Counted from the first letter of the stretch, positions 50,200 to 62,971 are shown. The stretch is 64,000 nucleotides of DNA from Vespula vulgaris (GCF_905475345.1 NC_066594.1:6835501-6899500); one strand, 5' to 3'. The notes: a model not told the origin generated them from the sequence alone. Program-made: numbers and translations.

Positions 50200-50425
50200 T
50201 CTAGGAAAATTTTGTCCGAGGATTTACTGTTTAGAGGAGGGTCCACTCGTAGACACTGCAATAATGCCCATAGGTAAAACGAAGGAGGGCGCTTCAAAAT
50301 GGAATCCTCTCATTGCGCCGACTCCGAAAACTTCGCTAACCTCCTCCTCTGCCTCTTCCTGTCTGTGTCCTTAGTCTCTACGTGTTCGTTACTCGTCTAT
50401 AGGAAGGGACGTAATCGATCGTACA
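50200..50425 (+). other. Possible exon or conserved element with open frames
   Basis: A balanced-composition patch preceded by TTTTCTAG. One frame is open from upstream of 50204 to a stop near 50372 with no repeat content. Another starts at ATG 50299 in a good context (TTCAAAATGG) and encodes a hydrophobic run followed by YRKGRNR. Neither resembles a protein I know. It could be an exon of a non-coding or fast-evolving transcript. Confidence 0.25.
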
Positions 50426-52185
50426 GTACGTACGTACTTACTTACACAGCTATAGAGACCATAGCCTTTGAACGTTACTCAATGGACAATAGAATCTTCC
50501 TTTTTTTCATCCTCTCTCTTTCTCTCTCTTTTTCTGTTACCCTTTTTGTTTAACTCGCTATTTTATACCAGTAGAAAAAAGAAATAAAAAATAAAAATAA
50601 AGGAGAGAAAAAAGAGAAAGAAAGAAAACCTGTTTGGTTGCGTTTAGGGTCACGGATATATATATTTATCTCTTTAAGGGTGTGAAAGGAAGTTCCTACA
50701 TGACCAATCCATTTTTTTTTTTTTTTTCATTTTAAACCAATTTAAATAACTCGTTTTTCTAACCGACGATTGTTGTTCGATTAAATTGTTATTATCTCCT
50801 TTGTTCACTATTTGCTACGAATCTTTAAATAAAAAGTGATATTAGTAGCAGTCTCGTTGCAATCGATTTATGCGAAGATGGGATTCTTTAGTTCGTTTAT
50901 TCAATGATTTCGTTATCGTAGAAATCTGTATTATCGACGAAGAATAATACAAGATTTCGTAGGTTAGCAATTTAAATAAAAAAACGTGAAGCTTTCGTCA
51001 TAGAGATCGAAGTTTTCTATTTTATCAATCTACGATAACGATGTTATCATCGAGGATACGTAAACGTAGATATCGCTTTCATCGACGATCTTATAGCACT
51101 CTATGTTTCCTACAATCGAATGGAATTAGATCGTAGCGCTATATGATATTAGTCGGGATTAGAAACAACAAATTATTGTTAATTAAAGAAATATTTCATA
51201 ATCGTATAATATAACAATCGGATTGGAAAAATATTTGTATAGTTTATAGAAATTAAAAAAAAAATAATAATGATAAAAAAATAAATAAATAAAGAAGAAC
51301 ATTATTACGATTGAACAAAAATTAACTTTCTTTTTGTCACACGATTCAAACAATTTCATTAAATAAAATTATTACGTTTTCGTAGATTTATATACCGCAT
51401 GCCATTTGTAAATAATAGTCTCTTAATGTAAGAGGCAAAGATTTATGTGTCTGCGATCGACGACAAGCAAGAGCAAACTAGCTCTATGCGATCGTAAAAA
51501 TCAATCGTTTCAAAAACGTCGGAAACGTGCCCACGAGGACGACGACGACGACGACGACGACTGACTCTTCATAAATTTTTTATTGAAGTTTCACATTACG
51601 CGAGTTCACTCAGATTTTACAAGATCTTACTTAAAAATTATTTACCTTCTCCGTACCAATAATCTGATCGATCTAAAGATAAATCATATCGTTCAATACA
51701 CATTCTTTTACTATCTCTTTGATTATTTATTTTGTCAACGCATGATAGTTTCGTTATCGTACATCATCAAACGTACGAGTGTGTACGAAAGTAGGTACAT
51801 AAAAGTTCAAAAAAGATTTTATACGCGCGCTTTGTTTACCTCTATTTTTATCTCTATTCCGTATTGAAGCATCAACCCGTTGTATACTATTATTAACGAT
51901 TAAAGAGACAAATCACACAATTTATTATACAACTCGACGAGCTTCGGACGATGTAACAATAGCATGATTTAGCTTTAGAGATGTAATAGCATTCGTAGAT
52001 TATTTTGTCTTTCAAATAGTCCTTCAAAATGAAATCTTTATATCGTTGGATATTGTCCGAGAGAGAAAGGGATGTATTAGGGAAGATTTTGTAACGTGGG
52101 ATATGTGCGATAAAAATAAAGAATTGAAAATGAATCGAGAAAGCGTTAAAAATCGTTAGAGTATCGAATCTCGATACATAGGGAA

Positions 52186-52221
52186 AACGAACGAACGAAC
52201 GAACGAAAGAACGAACGAACG
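52186..52221. repeat. (GAAC)n tetranucleotide array
   Basis: About nine units of GAAC with one GAAA interruption. Confidence 0.9.
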
Positions 52222-52554
52222 ATCGAGAGAAAAAGAGAGAGAGAGAGAGAGAAAAAAAAGAGATGGAAAAAGAAAGAGAGAGGAACAGCGTGTATATGTG
52301 TAATGTGTATGTGTGAAAGATTAACCAGGGAGAAGAGCGTCGAAATTCTCGCGGCGGAAAATCTCTTCGAAATGGCGAACTAAGAGATATTGAGAGGCAT
52401 CCGATCGAAACGGTCCACGTAATCGTTCTTCCTTTGAAAACAACCCGGATTTTCTTTTACCCTTTTTCTGCCCACACTCATGTTCTCTCTCTCTTTCTCT
52501 GTATATGTCTCTCATTTTTTTCTTTTCCACCATGAACTTTCTCGATACAACGAG

Positions 52555-52592
52555 AGATAGATAGATAGATAGATAGATACATGGATAGATAG

Positions 52593-52632
<40 letters not shown>
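52555..52632. repeat. (GATA)n array followed by (GA)n
   Basis: Roughly fourteen GATA units with one interruption, running directly into a GA run. Confidence 0.95.
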
Positions 52633-52746
52633 TAGAAGAAGGCCGTTGAAAACGCGAGCAAACGAGGACGAGCGTGATTTGTGGGCCGCTTATACCGCGC
52701 GATCGTCGCATTTATTTCTACGTGGCCGTCGTACCGTTGCAACGGC

Positions 52747-52769
52747 TCGTTCGTTCGTTCGTTCGTTCG
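52747..52769. repeat. (TTCG)n tetranucleotide array
   Basis: Five to six units of TTCG, in a GC-richer neighbourhood (52640-52830). Confidence 0.85.
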
Positions 52770-52833
52770 GTCGAGCCTCGACGAAATAAAAGGAAAAGAA
52801 TTGCCGTAGCTTGGAAAAGGGGAAAAACGCGAA

Positions 52834-53035
52834 CTGCTGCTGCTGCTGCTGCTGCTTGCTATTGCTATTGGTGCTAGTGCTGGTGCTGGTGCTGCTGGTA
52901 CTAGTGCCTGGTGATACTGGTACTGCTAGTGCTTCTTGCTATTACTACTACTACTAGTACTACTACTACTACTACTACTATTAGTATTACTACCAATACT
53001 ACTAGTACTATTACTATTGCGATTGCTGATGCTAG
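52834..53035. repeat. Degenerate CTG/CTA/ACT triplet block
   Basis: Starts as a near-pure CTG run and decays into CTA, GGT and ACT triplets over about 200 nt while keeping three-base periodicity. It leaves open frames (Ser/Asn-rich on minus, Leu/Val-rich on plus) that I regard as repeat translations. Confidence 0.85.
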
Positions 53036-53982
53036 GAGAGTCCAATGATTCGCGTCCATTTTTTTTTCTTCCACCTTCACCTTCCCTTTCTGTGGCAAAC
53101 CTTTTTGCTTGCCTACTTTTTGTTTCGTTTCTTTTCTTTTCTTTTCTTTTCTTTTTTTTTCTTCTCTTCCTTATTTTCTTCCTCCTTTTCTTCTTCCTTT
53201 CCCTTTCTCTCTCTCTTTCTCTCTTTTTCTCTTTGTCGGAACAAATTGTAGGGTGGTTTTGTCGAGTTATATCGTTAGAATTCTTTGATAAATTACTTGA
53301 CAAAGACGTACAAACGAGAACGAAAACGTGAATGAGATTGAGATTGAGATTGAGAGAGAGAGAAAATAAATGATACTTTATTTTTTTGTCTCTTAACTTA
53401 TATACCGTTTGACTCCATCAAAGGGGAGAAGGAAACGTTCCTTAACAAAGTACTTACTTACATCTTTCTCCATTGAAGTTGTAATCATTGATAAAGTTGG
53501 AATATTTCGTAAATATAATAACTTTTATCGAAAAAGAAACAAAGGAAAGAAAGAAAATGAAAGAAAACGAAAAAGAGAAAAAAGAATTGCTAAAAACTAT
53601 CAGTTAAATATTATTAAAAATAAAATTATCTACGGAATAATACTAATGAAATTAATTCTACAAACGATGTATCCTTCCGCTTTATCAAAAAAAAAAAAAA
53701 AGAGAGAGAAAAAGAGAGAAAAAAAACTTAAATAGGGGAGGATCGATCAAGGGATGAAACAAAATAACGAATCGATATGATAAATGGATGAACAATTTCA
53801 CAGATGTATCATATTTTATTTATTACCGGTCTATATGCCTGTTAGTACGTATACACGTGCATCTGTAATTACATGTGCATGTGCATGTGCATGTGTGCCG
53901 TATGATTATGTAGATTACTCTGATATTATACATATCCCGTGATATCAATGGCACCGTTTATTTATAAAAAGATAGTAATAGT

Positions 53983-54023
<41 letters not shown>

Positions 54024-55503
54024 GTGTTATGTACATTATGTACATACATCGTTATGTACAAACGAAACCCTTTTTATTTTCTTGATGAAAAAAAGAAAAT
54101 AATCTGATCTTTCTTTTTTCCTCCTATTTTTTTCTTTTTCCAAAAAGATTCTTGCATTTTTATAATTATTCTTAACGAATAACTTTCTCTCTCTCTCTCT
54201 CCGTGTTTTTTTGTCTATCTCTATCTTTATTCTTAATATCGATTAAATAATCTTATTTAATTGATTTCAAAGCTTTTTCTCTGAATTTTTTCTCCATTTT
54301 TTTTTCATTTTTCCCTTCCTCCTTTGTTCATTATCGAACTCGTTATATAGCTTCGATTCACATCGTATCGAACGAGCACGTCCGATTATTATTTAATCCT
54401 TTGCACTCAGCTGTCCCCTTTAAATATAAAGGGATATCTCGTAAACGTAGTGTAAATAATTCGAATCGAAAAAGAAAAGAAAAGAAAAAAAAAAAGAAGA
54501 AAACGTATAATAAGCTATACAATTTTATTATTTATTTATTTATTTATTTTATCTTCAATAAAATATATACCGATAAATAAACGAATAAAGAGACATCGTA
54601 AACGTGGCGTGAATGATTCGAATAAAAAAAGAAAAAATAAACCGTACAAGCTTTAATTTTTCTTCCTTTTTTTTTTTTTCTTTTTAATAAAACATATACC
54701 AATAACATACACTTTTCCAAATATCGTTCAAACGTAGTTATTATTTCCAATCCTATTAAAATATTATTTCGAAATGATACGTCACTCCTTATCCCATGAA
54801 TATGTTTGTAAGTACTGATGACCTGTAAAAAAAAAAAAAGAAAAAAAAAGAGAGAAAGGGAATAAAAAATTAAAAAAAAGAAAAGAAAAGAAAAGAAAAA
54901 AAAATAATCTCCGAAGCAAAGAACAGATATCCTTTTATCCTTTCGTTTTTTTCCTCCTCAATTTTCTTTTTTCAATTTTTTTTTCGCTTCTTTTCCCTTT
55001 TCGGATTTCGCATCACATAAAAATAATTCTTGAGAAGTTCTCGACGTATCTATTTACTTACTTTTGTTATTTCATATTTCTTTTTTTTTCCTTCTTCCCA
55101 TCTTCCTCTTTCGACTCCTTTACATAAGCAATAACCGAGATATAACTTTCTGACTAAAGTTTTTAACGTTAAACGAACGAAGTTATTTATCTGAACGAAT
55201 TATGTGTCGGCACGCGGACCGACTATCTTTGCATATAATTATGTATATCGTACGAGATTAAACGATCGCCACGATAAAAATGACGTTTACCACACACCCA
55301 AGAAGACTTTCATGAATATTATTAAATGAACTAAGAACGATCTAACGCTATATATATAATATATGTGTGTGTGTGTGTGTATATGTTATATATATATGTA
55401 TATATAAAAGTTATTAATAAGTAATTAACAAGATAGCTTCTTAATTAATTATTACAATTCGAAATTTATCGAATTTTGATTATTTTGTTCTTTTTTTTCT
55501 ATC

Positions 55504-55534
<31 letters not shown>

Positions 55535-56264
55535 CTCTTTTTCTCTCTCTCTTTTTTTTTTTATGAGACATAGACAAAAACAATCGATCGATATTTGCAT
55601 TGATATTTATTCGTTATAGATCCCAATCCCTCTTTCACAATCCCTTGGCTCTTTTAATGTAATATAATAATGTATACAATGACGCGACACATCGAATTAC
55701 AAATGTACTTTTTGTGAAAAATCAATGAAATTCAAACAAATATATATGTATATATATATATTTGTGTGTGCGTATAAAAATTTAACAAGCCCGTATGCAT
55801 TTTGATGCATCGTACAAATTGCATGGTTATTGTCCATCGTTACGAACTTCGCATTTTTGAACGTTCGTAACGATACAAATTTAATGCTAAAATTCAGGAT
55901 TGAACTTTGAAATAACGAAATCTGTTCTTGAACAAAATTATATTTTCAGAATTTATTTATATATTATTTATTTAGAAAAGAAAAACTATATATATATATA
56001 CATACATATATATATATATGCAATTTGTTCAATGATTCAAATCAATGATATTTTTTATTTCAAATTTGAATCATATATATACGTGTGTGTATGTGTATAT
56101 ACGTAGATATACATGAATTTTCATTAACCTTTGTCTACCGCAAGTTTAACAATCGTCAAATGAGTTACGTGATTAAAACGCTTTCGTCTCTCGTATCGTA
56201 ACCTCTATTGAGTAATTAATTTCCGAAAAATAAAGAAAGAACGAAAGAAAAAGGAGAGAAAAAG

Positions 56265-56295
<31 letters not shown>

Positions 56296-56694
56296 AAAAG
56301 AAAATCAGCAAAACGATAACCGATAACGAGTTCTTCCACGTAGACTCCCGATAAAAGAGAAGCAAAACTCTTTGAAACGGGATAGATCTTTTCGCTAATG
56401 AAAAGTAAGCTTTCATATACTATACTTATACATATATATATATGTATATATCTATGTATATATATATATATGAAAGTGAAGCTTATGTATACATATACAT
56501 ATCAGAACATATTTCTTTGAACAAGTCTAGCAAATTAGAGATATATCACGTAAAATTTTGTGAAATAAAAATTATTTCAAGTTATAAAATATTTGTCAAA
56601 TCATTAATCACAGTTAATTGTTTTTTAACAATAATAAAATTTTTAATTACTGCATACCTATACTAAATGATGTTGACTTTATAAATAAAAGTAA

Positions 56695-56695
<1 letters not shown>

Positions 56696-56745
<50 letters not shown>
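56696..56745. repeat. (TTA)n triplet array
   Basis: A perfect TTA array of about 50 nt. Confidence 0.95.
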
Positions 56746-57634
56746 GTTAATTAATTTAATCAACAGTATAAATAATTTGTGAATCATCGCTTTAGTAAAA
56801 AACAGACAGGAACGTTTACTTCCGCAGTACTTACTTTTTCTATATATTACTGAAATAATTAACAAGTATCTATCATTTACGAACACGAGTATATATCATA
56901 CTATATGCATATATAAATTATCAAAAAAGAAAAAGAAGTATGAATAAGTGCAAAAATGAAAAATATTATACCAAATCAAACATATCGTCGAAAAAGAAAC
57001 AAAGTAACCCAAAGTAGCGTTGAAAGTTAGAGACGCGCAAATATTTTATCAACAAATACGCACAAAATACAACGCAAGTGGAGAGATAAAAATTGAACGA
57101 AATAAAATGAAACAAAGAAACAAATAGAAAGAAAGAAAGAAAGAAAGAAAAAAAAAAAAGACAGAAAATGAACGAAGGAAATAAAAAACCACACGCATGA
57201 ACAAAACGTAAAAACATATAGATAAATAATAATAACCCGAGCACCGAATATATATCGCAATTTAGAGAAGATAGATAATAAATAACAAACAACAAGTCGT
57301 GTAAAAGTACGAGAGCTTTTCGTAGGGTTTTGATACTTTGTTGAGTCCTCCATAGATACCGTTTGTTTCCAGGCTTGTGAGTTCAAATCGGATTCATATT
57401 TTTCACTCGTTTCGTTTCGACGCCGTGCTAGTTACATATACCAACGACCGTTTTAATTACAATACATTACAATACAACGTTGCGGTGCCGCAGCTGGCCA
57501 ACCCGACGGACATTCTCTCTCTCTCTTTCTCCCTTTTATTTCCTCTTTCTTTTTTCTTCTATCATTTCATCCCTCTCTCTCTCTCTCTGTCTTTTTTTTT
57601 TTTTTTTTTTTTTTTTTTCATTAGTGTCATAGAC

Positions 57635-57800
57635 CCCGAAGCGTAGAGCAGGCCGGTCAGAATGTTAAACGGGGCGAAGCCAGCTGAAACTGCACGGTGT
57701 TATTCATTGCGCTTTTCAAGAGGCGGTGTATTTCTCGTCCAGTCAGACCCGGATTACTCCGAATGAACAGTCGAAAGCATGCAACGCCAGACAACAGAGA
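57635..57800. other. Higher-complexity island
   Basis: Balanced-composition sequence between a poly(T) tract and GA repeats, free of low-complexity content over about 160 nt. It is a candidate conserved non-coding element. No motif set was identified with confidence. Confidence 0.3.
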
Positions 57801-57852
57801 GAGAAAGAGAGAGGGAGAGGGAGAGGTTAAAGAGAGAAAGAAATAGATAGAT

Positions 57853-57896
<44 letters not shown>

Positions 57897-58678
57897 ATAG
57901 GAAAGGGTAGTTGTAGAGACTAAAGAGGGTCTATAGGCTAGAAAAAGGATGGCTTAGAGTACTCACACCATTGCAACAAAATACGAAATAAGCGTTGAAC
58001 AACGTCGTTGAAAATGACTTCTGCATAACGCAAAGATCGCTTATCTCGTACATATCTATTTTCGTTAATCCTTAAACGTTAATTCGACACTCGATGAATC
58101 TAAATATTATAGATATATCGTAAAACGAATAGTTGGATACTTTTGTAAGTTTGTTCGTTTCTTTGTAGACGTTGTTACGATTTCGTTATTATCTTGCAAT
58201 TCAAAGTTCGTAAATTTATATAAGCGTGTTGGGTATTATAATAATCATTTTCTTTTTTTCTGTTTGAAATTTTATACCAAATAGTCTTTAAATTTTGTCG
58301 AGATCATAGATGCGATTACGTTTTTAGAATAATTGATTTGTTTTAAAAATTCACATGCTTAAAAAATTGTAAATTTGTATAAATCACCATACGCGCTTGA
58401 TAAATTACATACATATATTTTTTTTTTACAAATATCGAAACTTTTATATATATATATATATATATTTTATTTTAGAAGCGAGTGATTTCGTTCGGCGGAG
58501 TTAAGAAAAAGAATTACGAACAGTAGCGTGTAGCTCTCACGTCTCCATGCTTTTTCTTGCAAAGGAGGAAAACCTCAAATAGATTCATCGAGTGCGCTTC
58601 TTACACTATTTCACGCTCCATTTCGTACGACCCTTCCCTACCCGCAAAGCTTTTCCGTGAGTAAGCAGATATCGTGAA

Positions 58679-58681
<3 letters not shown>

Positions 58682-58732
<51 letters not shown>
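58682..58732. repeat. (CT)n microsatellite
   Basis: A perfect CT run of about 51 nt. A consensus-like donor CCGTGAGTAAG lies just upstream, at about 58655-58665, at the end of a balanced patch (58560-58670). Confidence 0.95.
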
Positions 58733-58734
<2 letters not shown>

Positions 58735-59194
58735 GAGTAGCTTAAAAGAAGGAAAAAAAAAAAAGACATTAGAAAATAATTTCGACGAGGGCCATTAACG
58801 TTTCTGAATAATATCGTCGATACGCGTACACGAAGATATGATATTTTTATTCACACAAACATACATACAACACAAATATTTTCTCTCTTATATTATAGGA
58901 AACAATAAAATAAAAAATAAAGAGGAAGAAAAAGAAAAAGAAAAAGAAAAAGAGGAAAAAAAAATTAGAGTAGAAGAGAACCAAAAGGCGAATCATGTCC
59001 TGTCAAGCGACGAAAATGAAAGCGCAAAATACGGATATACTATGTGCATACATACCAATATGCATATACTTACACCCACCCATCACCTCCTCTATCCCTA
59101 TCCCTACCCCTTCTACAGATACAAACACGTACGCACTCACGCACATACATACGTATATGCATATACATATCTAGATACATATTCGAAAAGGAAG

Positions 59195-59300
59195 AAATAA
59201 TTTGCTGCGACCCGGTTTCGAAACCGGAAATCCCTTGGGGCCGTATCGGTCCATGCATAAAAGCTCTTGCACCGGGTGTTGCGAAAATAACACGTCTAGT
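59195..59300. other. GC-rich island with 16-nt perfect palindrome
   Basis: CCGGTTTCGAAACCGG at 59212-59227 is a perfect palindrome, followed by GC-rich unique sequence to about 59300. Several frames are open across it, but none matches a protein I recognise. The GGTTTCGAAACC core recalls a tRNA B-box, but no cloverleaf can be built around it. Confidence 0.35.
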
Positions 59301-59399
59301 CGAATGAACGAAATAAGAATGAAAAAAAAAATATAACAAAAAACAAAAAAAAAAAAAGAAAAAGAAAAGGGAACAAAAAGAAAAAATGGAACGAAAAAG

Positions 59400-59625
59400 A
59401 AACGAAAAAATTGTAACGCGGAATTGTAACGTGTAGAACGCTCGTGATTCGAGTTGAAAACTTTCGCGAGATTCGAAATAACGTCAACGCGAGATAAGGA
59501 AAAGAAATGGCGGAACATGATATGGGCGGTTCTAGTGTGTCACGTGGTACACAGTCCAGAGGTTTTTAGCAGCGCCATCGTGTGATCTCGCGTTCGGCGG
59601 TTTATTTAAAATGTAGATGGTATGT
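59400..59625 (+). promoter_or_regulatory. CpG-rich island with short ORF, possible promoter or first exon
   Basis: A run of CpG-containing sequence unlike its surroundings. At 59507-59569 an ATG in strong context (AAGAAATGGCGG) opens a 20-codon ORF (MAEHDMGGSSVSRGTQSRGF). The sequence CGTG|GTACAC inside it is a possible donor. Further CpG sequence lies downstream. It could be the start of a transcript running right out of the window; no evidence for expression. Confidence 0.25.
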
Positions 59626-60760
59626 ATGTATTTATGTATGTATGTTTGTGCGTGCATGCGTCTGTGCGCACTCGCGCGCGTGAAAGCTCTTTCTCTTTCC
59701 TTCTCTCTCTCTCTCTTTCTTTCTCTTTCTCTCTCTCTTTCTCTCGCGCGCGCATGAATAAATGATCGAATGTTAATAAATGCAAAATGGGGAGGAGGAA
59801 CCCAGACCGTGCCACACGCGAATTAATATGTCTCGCGCGTACTTGCCGAAAGGCTTTTTATCATGCTGACATACGTGCGAGATACGTGCGTATCAAGAAT
59901 TCCACTCTTTTATTTATCTCTCTTTTTTTTTATTATTCTTTTGGATATATTTTTTCTCTTTTCTTTTCTTCTTTTTTCTTTCAACGAAATCCGTATAAAA
60001 CGAATTTCACGTGCTAGATCGAGATCTTAAATTTGACTATTCCAATAGGTATTTATTAAGGAAGTTAAAAGAATTTGAGTTAAAAACAAAACAAAAAAAA
60101 AGAGAAAAAGAAAAGAAAAGAAAAAAGGAAATACGAAAAGATCGTGCAAACGTTCGTCAAAATGATATAAAAATAGATGCAATTTAAGAGTAAATGGGAT
60201 GAAACGAGGGGAGGAGCGGACGATTGACAGAAGAAAGGAAAAAAAAGAAAAGAAAAATAAGAAAAGGGTTGCTACGAGAGGAAAACAATATTTTTGTAAA
60301 AACGACGAGGGTTAACTAAGGGGACGTTAGCGCAAAGCCATCCAGTCCCATGCATCGTAAATGTATTAATAGTCAACACATACTGGACGAGGGTTGCAAA
60401 TACGCGGAAGTGGTAATAAAAGCCATGTTTTCGATTCTAATAATCTCTAATATTCAAACCGTTTGTTTGATACTCAACTTAATTACATTTAGTGTAAAAT
60501 AGCAAATATAGAAACCCATTGGTTCGTTCGAAACCCCATAACGTTTAACATCATAATAATTTCAACGATGTAATCCGCGTTTACAATTTATCGCTCTTAC
60601 ATATTCGCGTTCTATTAGAATTTAATCATTATCGATGAACCTGAAGGTTCTTTCGTAAACAAACGATACTCGATTTAAATATTTCGTTAGAAACGTTTTC
60701 TTGGTTAGTCGAAATAAATGAAGAAAATTCATGATTACATTAGGTATTAGAAATTTTTTG

Positions 60761-60975
60761 AGACAAAAAGAGAAGAAGAGGAAGATAAAAAGAACAAGAA
60801 CAAGAACGAAGAGAGGAAGAAGAAGAAGAAGAAAAAGAAAAAAAAGAAGAAGAACAAGCAGAAGAGAAAGCAGAAGCAGCAGAAGAAGAAGATGAAGCAG
60901 AAGAAAGAAGCAGAACAAGAAGAAGAGGAGAAGGAAGAGAGAGGAAAAAAAGGAAGAGAAGGAAGGAAGGAAGGG
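60761..60975. repeat. Purine (GAA/AAG) tract of about 215 nt
   Basis: Almost purely A and G on the plus strand with scattered C. Such mirror-like purine tracts can adopt triplex DNA. The Leu/Ser-rich ORFs on the minus strand are its translations. Confidence 0.85.
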
Positions 60976-61195
60976 TTATATGTAAATAAGTACTTGTAGG
61001 TAATATTTGGATGCGTGTTCCTACGTAACGTTCATTCGTATTCATAGAGTAAACTGAAGCCATTAACCAACGTGCCTTATTTTTCTTATTTGCCTTTCCA
61101 TTAAACTCGAGCAGTAGGGCCTAACTTAAAGAGAAGGGTGCGGGTGTAAGGAAGGGAGTGGGGATGGAAGAGAAAGAGATAGATAGATAGATAGA

Positions 61196-61227
<32 letters not shown>

Positions 61228-61591
61228 AAGAGGGAGTGGGTGGTGAGGGGGGTAATATATTCTCCTCTCTTTGTTACGGACGACTAAATTACGTAGTACT
61301 CTACCGGCAATTACCAAGTCAGCAACCCATTAAGTGGAGTGTGCTTCGATGAAGGCCCACTACTATTACTCGAAAATCTTTCTTCGAGGAATATAAAATT
61401 AAGTAGGGCCACCAGTTCGACGAACTACTACGACGACGATGACGACAACGACGAGGACGAGGACGACGAGGACGAGGACCACGACGTTCGAGTATATCTC
61501 GGGTGATAAATTGGAATTAATTAAATTACTCGCGTTCGCGAATAAAAGTCTTGAAGAAAAAGAACAAGAAAATAAAATTAAAAAAAAAAAG

Positions 61592-61639
<48 letters not shown>

Positions 61640-62969
61640 GATGGCGGAGGGTGTGCAAAGAAGAAAGAGTAAAGCCGATCGAACTCTTCTAACAAACCGC
61701 AAATGCATTAATATTCATCCTGAGTTTCAAACGAACCGCATTATACCGCACCCCCAATCCCTACCTCCATCCCTATCTCCACTCCACCCTCTTCGTCCCC
61801 CTTTACCGTTTCTTTCATTTCTTCTTATCGACCCTTTTGACCCGGATAATACGATAAAACGAGATTCCACGATCGGTACGTATAATCGCGAGAAAATAAT
61901 ACCTATTACGAGAGAATCGAAAAGTAATTTGTTTCAATACGGAATAACACTTTATATTCTTACTAATTCATGCCTGTGCTATATGTATGTGTATATATAT
62001 TCCTTTTTTTTTTCAAGTTTTAACCTATATTTTATACGAAGTTAATTGTTATACAAATTCGTTTCGATACAAATTAATATTTTATATTGATATTTAATTC
62101 ATATGCATTTATATGTTTTTTATATATATATATATACTTTTTCTTTACTATATATAGATCTATATAGTATAAATTAATTGTTACGTGAATCAAAAGTAAA
62201 TCGTGTTAATAAAGAATAACACTTTATATTCGTAGTATTATTCATATATATATATACATATATATTCGTTTTCAGTAAATATGTGGGCCTATATTCCCTA
62301 CATGAAATTAATTGTACAAATTAATACAAACGAACAAGTAATTCGTATTAAAACAAAATAACGCTTTGCTTTTGTTAAAATCTAATAAATATCTATATAC
62401 ATCTACGGATAGATACACTTTACGAAGTAAAAATGGATCAATCTATAAAATTCCAATTTGCAAAGAGTAAAAAAAGAAGATACAAAAAATTGCCCAAAAG
62501 AAACTTGTCAGAAGTTTAAAAAGGAAGCATCACACACACACACACATACAACGTCCATTGTCACAGTACCTTACTTATCATTTTTCTGACGAATAACCCT
62601 GTCGTATCTCGAAACGATGTGCCGGTCATGACACCCAACAAATACCCATCACGCGATAGGTGTTAAACTTTGGCTTTGGTCCTGCTTAACAGAGGAAAAA
62701 AAGAAAAAAGAAGCAGAGAGAGAAAGAAAAAAAAGAAAGAAAAGAAGAAGAAGAAGAAGCAGAGTACTTCTCATAAATATTTAACGACCGAACCTGCTCG
62801 CCAAGCGAATTTTATGCCACGGCATTGTTCCATTGGACTTTTTAATGACAAACAACAAGGAGAAAAGGAGCCTGGCCGCTTTTTTAACCCCTCTAAACTA
62901 TACAGAGCTTTTCCTTTCCCCTCCATCATTTCCCCCTTCTCCACTCCCACTTTACCCGAGCAAAAGCTC

Positions 62970-62971
<2 letters not shown>

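Larger units (their letters stand above)
50426..57620. other. Gene desert with diverse simple repeats
   Basis: No gene was recognised. It contains GAC triplets (51536-51561), GAAC, GATA and CGTT tetranucleotides between 52186 and 52770, a degenerate CTG/ACT triplet block (52834-53035), CT/T-rich sequence (53100-53240), GA (53984-54020), TATC (55499-55537), AAAG (56262-56300), TTA (56696-56745) and poly(T) (57592-57618). Confidence 0.55.

Noticed and set aside
52926..53331. Ser/Asn-rich (minus) and Leu/Val/Phe-rich (plus) ORFs of over 100 codons
   Set aside because: Translations of the triplet block and adjacent pyrimidine tract; no domain or splice support.
59205..59235. Possible tRNA B-box (GGTTTCGAAACC)
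   Set aside because: No A-box at the right distance and no cloverleaf stems; it is a palindrome.
61551..62045. 164-codon plus-strand ORF beginning with Lys/Arg/Glu repeats
   Set aside because: The first part is a GA/A-rich tract. The remainder has no recognisable protein character.
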